Positions 61,619 to 64,000 of a stretch of 64,000 nucleotides of DNA are shown one piece after another; position 1 is the first letter of the stretch, and each line of letters starts with the position of its first letter. The position numbers and the translations under genes are program-made. The notes under the pieces are model-generated. The model had not been told where the DNA came from, ran no database searches, and saw only the letters and a program-made list of their open reading frames with translations. Source of the stretch: Nostoc paludosum FACHB-159 (GTDB lineage: Bacteria > Cyanobacteriota > Cyanobacteriia > Cyanobacteriales > Nostocaceae); NCBI RefSeq assembly GCF_014698835.1, contig NZ_JACJTU010000035.1:18528-82527 (forward strand), in the 5' to 3' direction.

Positions 61619-62868
61619 TCTATTGATTTGAGGGTACAAGCAGCGATGTCAGCGATCGCTCTAAATTGCTCTTGGATTTGCGCGATTGACTCCAGCCCCG
61701 CACTGATTTGGCGATCGCACGGTTCGATAGCAGAAACAACATCTGCTGTTGCCATTTGGAGTTCTTGAAACCATTCCTCTATATTTAGCGTGCTTTCGCG
61801 GGTTTGACGGGCGAGAGTTTCCACCTGTTCGGCAGCAGCTAGCAAACCTCGTTCCTGGTCGCTAGCTTTTGTTGCTTCAATAGCTGTATTCAAAGACAAA
61901 ATCTGAATTTTGCTACTCAAGCCTTCCACAAGGTGAACAAAGCCAGAAGCTTGCTGGCAAAATTCATCAAGGTATTGCAGCTGTTTATTAGTAATAGCAA
62001 CAGTATCTTGAATAGACATTAAATGCTCGCTGGCAAGCTCGGCAATTCTTACTCCTTCTTGTACGGACTGGCTCACCTGCTGCAATGGCACTAGTAACTG
62101 TGAGCGATCGCAGGATTCAGCCTTTTGGGGAGGCGGTGACAGCTGTTGAGCAGGTGGAGCTACTATTTCAGCCGAGTGCAAGTTAATTGTCAACATCATT
62201 CTTACTTGTTGCAGCAAACTGCGCTCTGCTTCCTGCCATTGTCGGGGTTGAAGGCAATGATGAATAACTAACAAACCCCAAGGCTGTTGTTTGACAATCA
62301 AGGGCAAACACAGGCTAGCTTGTACCTGAAAACGTTGCCAAAATTGCTGTTGGCGGGGAGTTAGTTCTAATACTTCAGTCAGGTTGTTAAGCGAGTTTTG
62401 TCCGTGGCCAACATTGGTAGTAACAAACAAATTTATCGGTAGGGATTGGTTGAGCAAGGATATCAAACCCGCTTGTATAGCTTCAGCCATCGCCCGAATG
62501 CGATTATCTTCCTCAAAACGAAAAATCAGGACGCGATCGGCGTTAAGGACATCTCGCAGGGCGGTGACTGTAGCCTCCAAAAGTGCAGTTTGGTCGTTTG
62601 CCTGCTGCATTTGCCGTTCGATCGCCGCAAGTTGTTCTCGCTGGAATTGAAAAGCCCCTCGAACATTTTCATTATTGTCACTGGGCGAATCCTTAGCTAA
62701 AGCTTGGATAAAAGCTTCGATTTGACTCACCTTCTGCTGCAATTGAGCGACCTTTGGCCCCTTAGCAGATTGAAAGACTGCTTTGATTACAGCCACATTA
62801 GCCAAAATTTCTTCTATCTGGATTTGATTGTCAGCAGGCTGGGTTTGGTCTAAGGTTGCGATCGTCAC
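61603..62868 (-). CDS. Soluble methyl-accepting chemotaxis-like protein with GAF domain
   Basis: The 421-residue protein has no membrane segment. Helical N-terminus (about 1-85), a GAF-like domain (about 90-240; VLIFRFEEDNRIRAMAEAIQ and LCLPLIVKQQPWGLLVIHHC), then an MCP signalling hairpin (about 265-400) with the tip ILSLNTAIEATKASDQERGLL, close to the usual LALNAAIEAARAGE. It would sense a cytoplasmic ligand or redox cue and control the CheA-like kinase through CheW. It is the second gene of the operon; the stop codon lies in a hairpin. Confidence 0.85.
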   Translation of the reverse strand: MTIATLDQTQPADNQIQIEEILANVAVIKAVFQSAKGPKVAQLQQKVSQIEAFIQALAKDSPSDNNENVRGAFQFQREQLAAIERQMQQANDQTALLEATVTALRDVLNADRVLIFRFEEDNRIRAMAEAIQAGLISLLNQSLPINLFVTTNVGHGQNSLNNLTEVLELTPRQQQFWQRFQVQASLCLPLIVKQQPWGLLVIHHCLQPRQWQEAERSLLQQVRMMLTINLHSAEIVAPPAQQLSPPPQKAESCDRSQLLVPLQQVSQSVQEGVRIAELASEHLMSIQDTVAITNKQLQYLDEFCQQASGFVHLVEGLSSKIQILSLNTAIEATKASDQERGLLAAAEQVETLARQTRESTLNIEEWFQELQMATADVVSAIEPCDRQISAGLESIAQIQEQFRAIADIAACTLKSIDLLQK

Positions 62869-62897
62869 AGAAAACTCCTTGGCAGCATCAAGTTAAA

Positions 62898-63911
62898 TCA
62901 GTGGGTTTGCCATTGCAATGTCTGGGCGATGGCTTTGGTGTCTAAAATCCAGCGATCGCCTGGCAGAATACCTCGAACAAAATTTAGCAGTTTGTTTGGG
63001 GAAAAGTCGGTTGGTGCCGATTGTACTTGCTGTAAATCCTGCCACTCTACATCTAAGACATGAGCCACCAAAAACCCGACTACCTGATTTTGCAATTCGA
63101 GAACCAGAACCATTGGCTTTTCTGGTCGTGACTGCCGCTTCAAAAGCGGCGCATAACCAAACAAATGTTCTAAGTCAACCAGCCGCAGCATTTGTCCTTG
63201 CCAATTATAGAAACCTAAAATCCAACTTGGTAAGGCCGGGGCTGGGGAAATTTCTTGGCTAGCTAGATGAATAATGTCCAGTAATGAGTGAAATGGTAGC
63301 AATCCACTTCCTTGATTCCCCAAGGAAAAACGGAGAAATCTTTGCCGTTGTTCGCCTGATATCAGCCCAGAAGCCAAGTTTGGGGTTGTTCCGGGCAACC
63401 CCAACTTATCAGCCAATATCTGGCTCATGCCTAGAAGAAGTACTTTGAGTGGTTCCTCGTTTGGTGCTACAGATAAAACAGCCATGTGGCTAACAAAGTT
63501 TAACTCCGCCACTTGCCGATAAGACCACGGCACCGGACGCACAGTTTCCAAAGGAATATCGATTAAGGCAGGGGGTTTATCCACAGGAATGCCACAAATT
63601 TCTCCAGTCCGCGTTTGAGTCAGAAGTAAGAAGCGCCCCGAAGTATCAACCGCAGAGAGAACTTGATGCGCCTGTTGGGGTTGTACTTTCTGGCGCAAAT
63701 CTACAATCGTAATGGTTTGCGCTCCCAAATCGACCATCCCGATCCCACTTTCAACCGTACTGCTAATAGGGGGACAAGCAATCACCTTGAGAACTGCACC
63801 AACTGGCAGGGCAAATAAATAGTCTGCGATCGCAAAAACAACGACTCGTAATGAGTCGGTCTCGCTCACAGCGCCAGATAATCGCTTAAACGGAAAGGGA
63901 GTGTTAAGCAT
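62898..63911 (-). CDS. Double CheW-domain scaffold protein
   Basis: The 337-residue protein contains two CheW-like domains, about 20-170 (VVFAIADYLFALPVGAVLKVI) and about 190-330 (FLRFSLGNQGSGLLPFHSLLDI, then WILGFYNWQGQMLRLVDLEHLFGY). Such proteins link receptors to CheA. It is first in the order CheW-MCP-CheA, with 29 bp to the MCP gene. The upstream 89 bases to the window edge hold only a repeat tract, so this may be the operon start. Confidence 0.85.
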   Translation of the reverse strand: MLNTPFPFKRLSGAVSETDSLRVVVFAIADYLFALPVGAVLKVIACPPISSTVESGIGMVDLGAQTITIVDLRQKVQPQQAHQVLSAVDTSGRFLLLTQTRTGEICGIPVDKPPALIDIPLETVRPVPWSYRQVAELNFVSHMAVLSVAPNEEPLKVLLLGMSQILADKLGLPGTTPNLASGLISGEQRQRFLRFSLGNQGSGLLPFHSLLDIIHLASQEISPAPALPSWILGFYNWQGQMLRLVDLEHLFGYAPLLKRQSRPEKPMVLVLELQNQVVGFLVAHVLDVEWQDLQQVQSAPTDFSPNKLLNFVRGILPGDRWILDTKAIAQTLQWQTH

Positions 63912-63919
63912 AAGTCGGT

Positions 63920-64000
63920 CGGTGTTGAAAACTGTGGTTAGGGGGCAGGGGAGCGGGGGAGCAGGGGGGCAGGGGGGCAGGGGAGCAGGGGAGAAGTTAG
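63920..64000. repeat. G-rich heptamer tract at the window edge
   Basis: TCGGTGTTGAAAACTGTGG (about 63920-63938), related to the sequence near 2783, then GGGGGCAGGGGAGC-type tandem units to the end of the window. Confidence 0.8.

Overview
The window comes from the chromosome of a filamentous, heterocyst-forming cyanobacterium (order Nostocales). The evidence is a full-length HetR, a PatX with the RGSGR motif, a phycobilisome core gene (apcF), CP12, glnA with the GS-inactivating factor gifA, very many HIP1 octamers (GCGATCGC), heptameric short tandem repeats, and several families of small non-autonomous elements. No rRNA, tRNA, transposase gene or CRISPR array was recognised.

Layout. 1-0.54 kb: PAM68-like protein (cut by the window edge) and rpsO. 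1.07-6.7 kb: two consecutive ATPases of the AAA-like/vWA-MoxR-associated type, the second fused to a membrane segment and 14 WD40 repeats. 7.0-9.5 kb: hetR with a long, structured upstream region. 10-17.8 kb: coiled-coil/EamA transporter fusion, PiT phosphate transporter, a 21-bp tandem array, a zinc dehydrogenase and a Ser/Thr kinase. 18-22.8 kb: RND efflux pump with its adaptor. 23.5-31 kb: FAD oxidoreductase, patX, ferritin-like protein, gifA, glnA and apcF. 31.2-36.2 kb: xisHI, a Nif11-type peptide, DUF29, tlyA, cp12 and a GTPase. 36.6-42.5 kb: a giant Ser/Thr kinase-ATPase-GAF-PAS-histidine kinase. 43-50.8 kb: a 5'-truncated hemagglutinin-type gene, small unknowns and a divergent manganese/zinc ABC transporter. 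51-55.6 kb: secreted gamma-carbonic-anhydrase-like protein, a secreted partner and an animal-type heme peroxidase. 55.6-57.9 kb: a hot spot of nested mobile elements plus a HAD hydrolase. 57.9-64 kb: NurA nuclease and a chemotaxis-like CheA/MCP/CheW operon.

How the genes work together. hetR and patX (activator and diffusible inhibitor precursor) lie about 17 kb apart. gifA and glnA (ammonium assimilation and its brake) each carry a GTA-N8-TAC NtcA-type box at promoter distance, and a similar box lies upstream of hetR. The stretch from hetR to apcF therefore reads as a nitrogen-status and heterocyst-pattern neighbourhood. The rest is signalling, transport and redox housekeeping typical of large Nostocales genomes.

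The most interesting items are a patX expanded by an in-frame dispersed repeat, a two-half gamma-carbonic-anhydrase-like protein whose zinc-ligand candidates appear split between the halves, a tandem array broken by an element that itself carries another element, several coding genes carrying in-frame repeat insertions, and a coiled-coil/EamA fusion. All family assignments are from reading the translated sequence; no database search was run.
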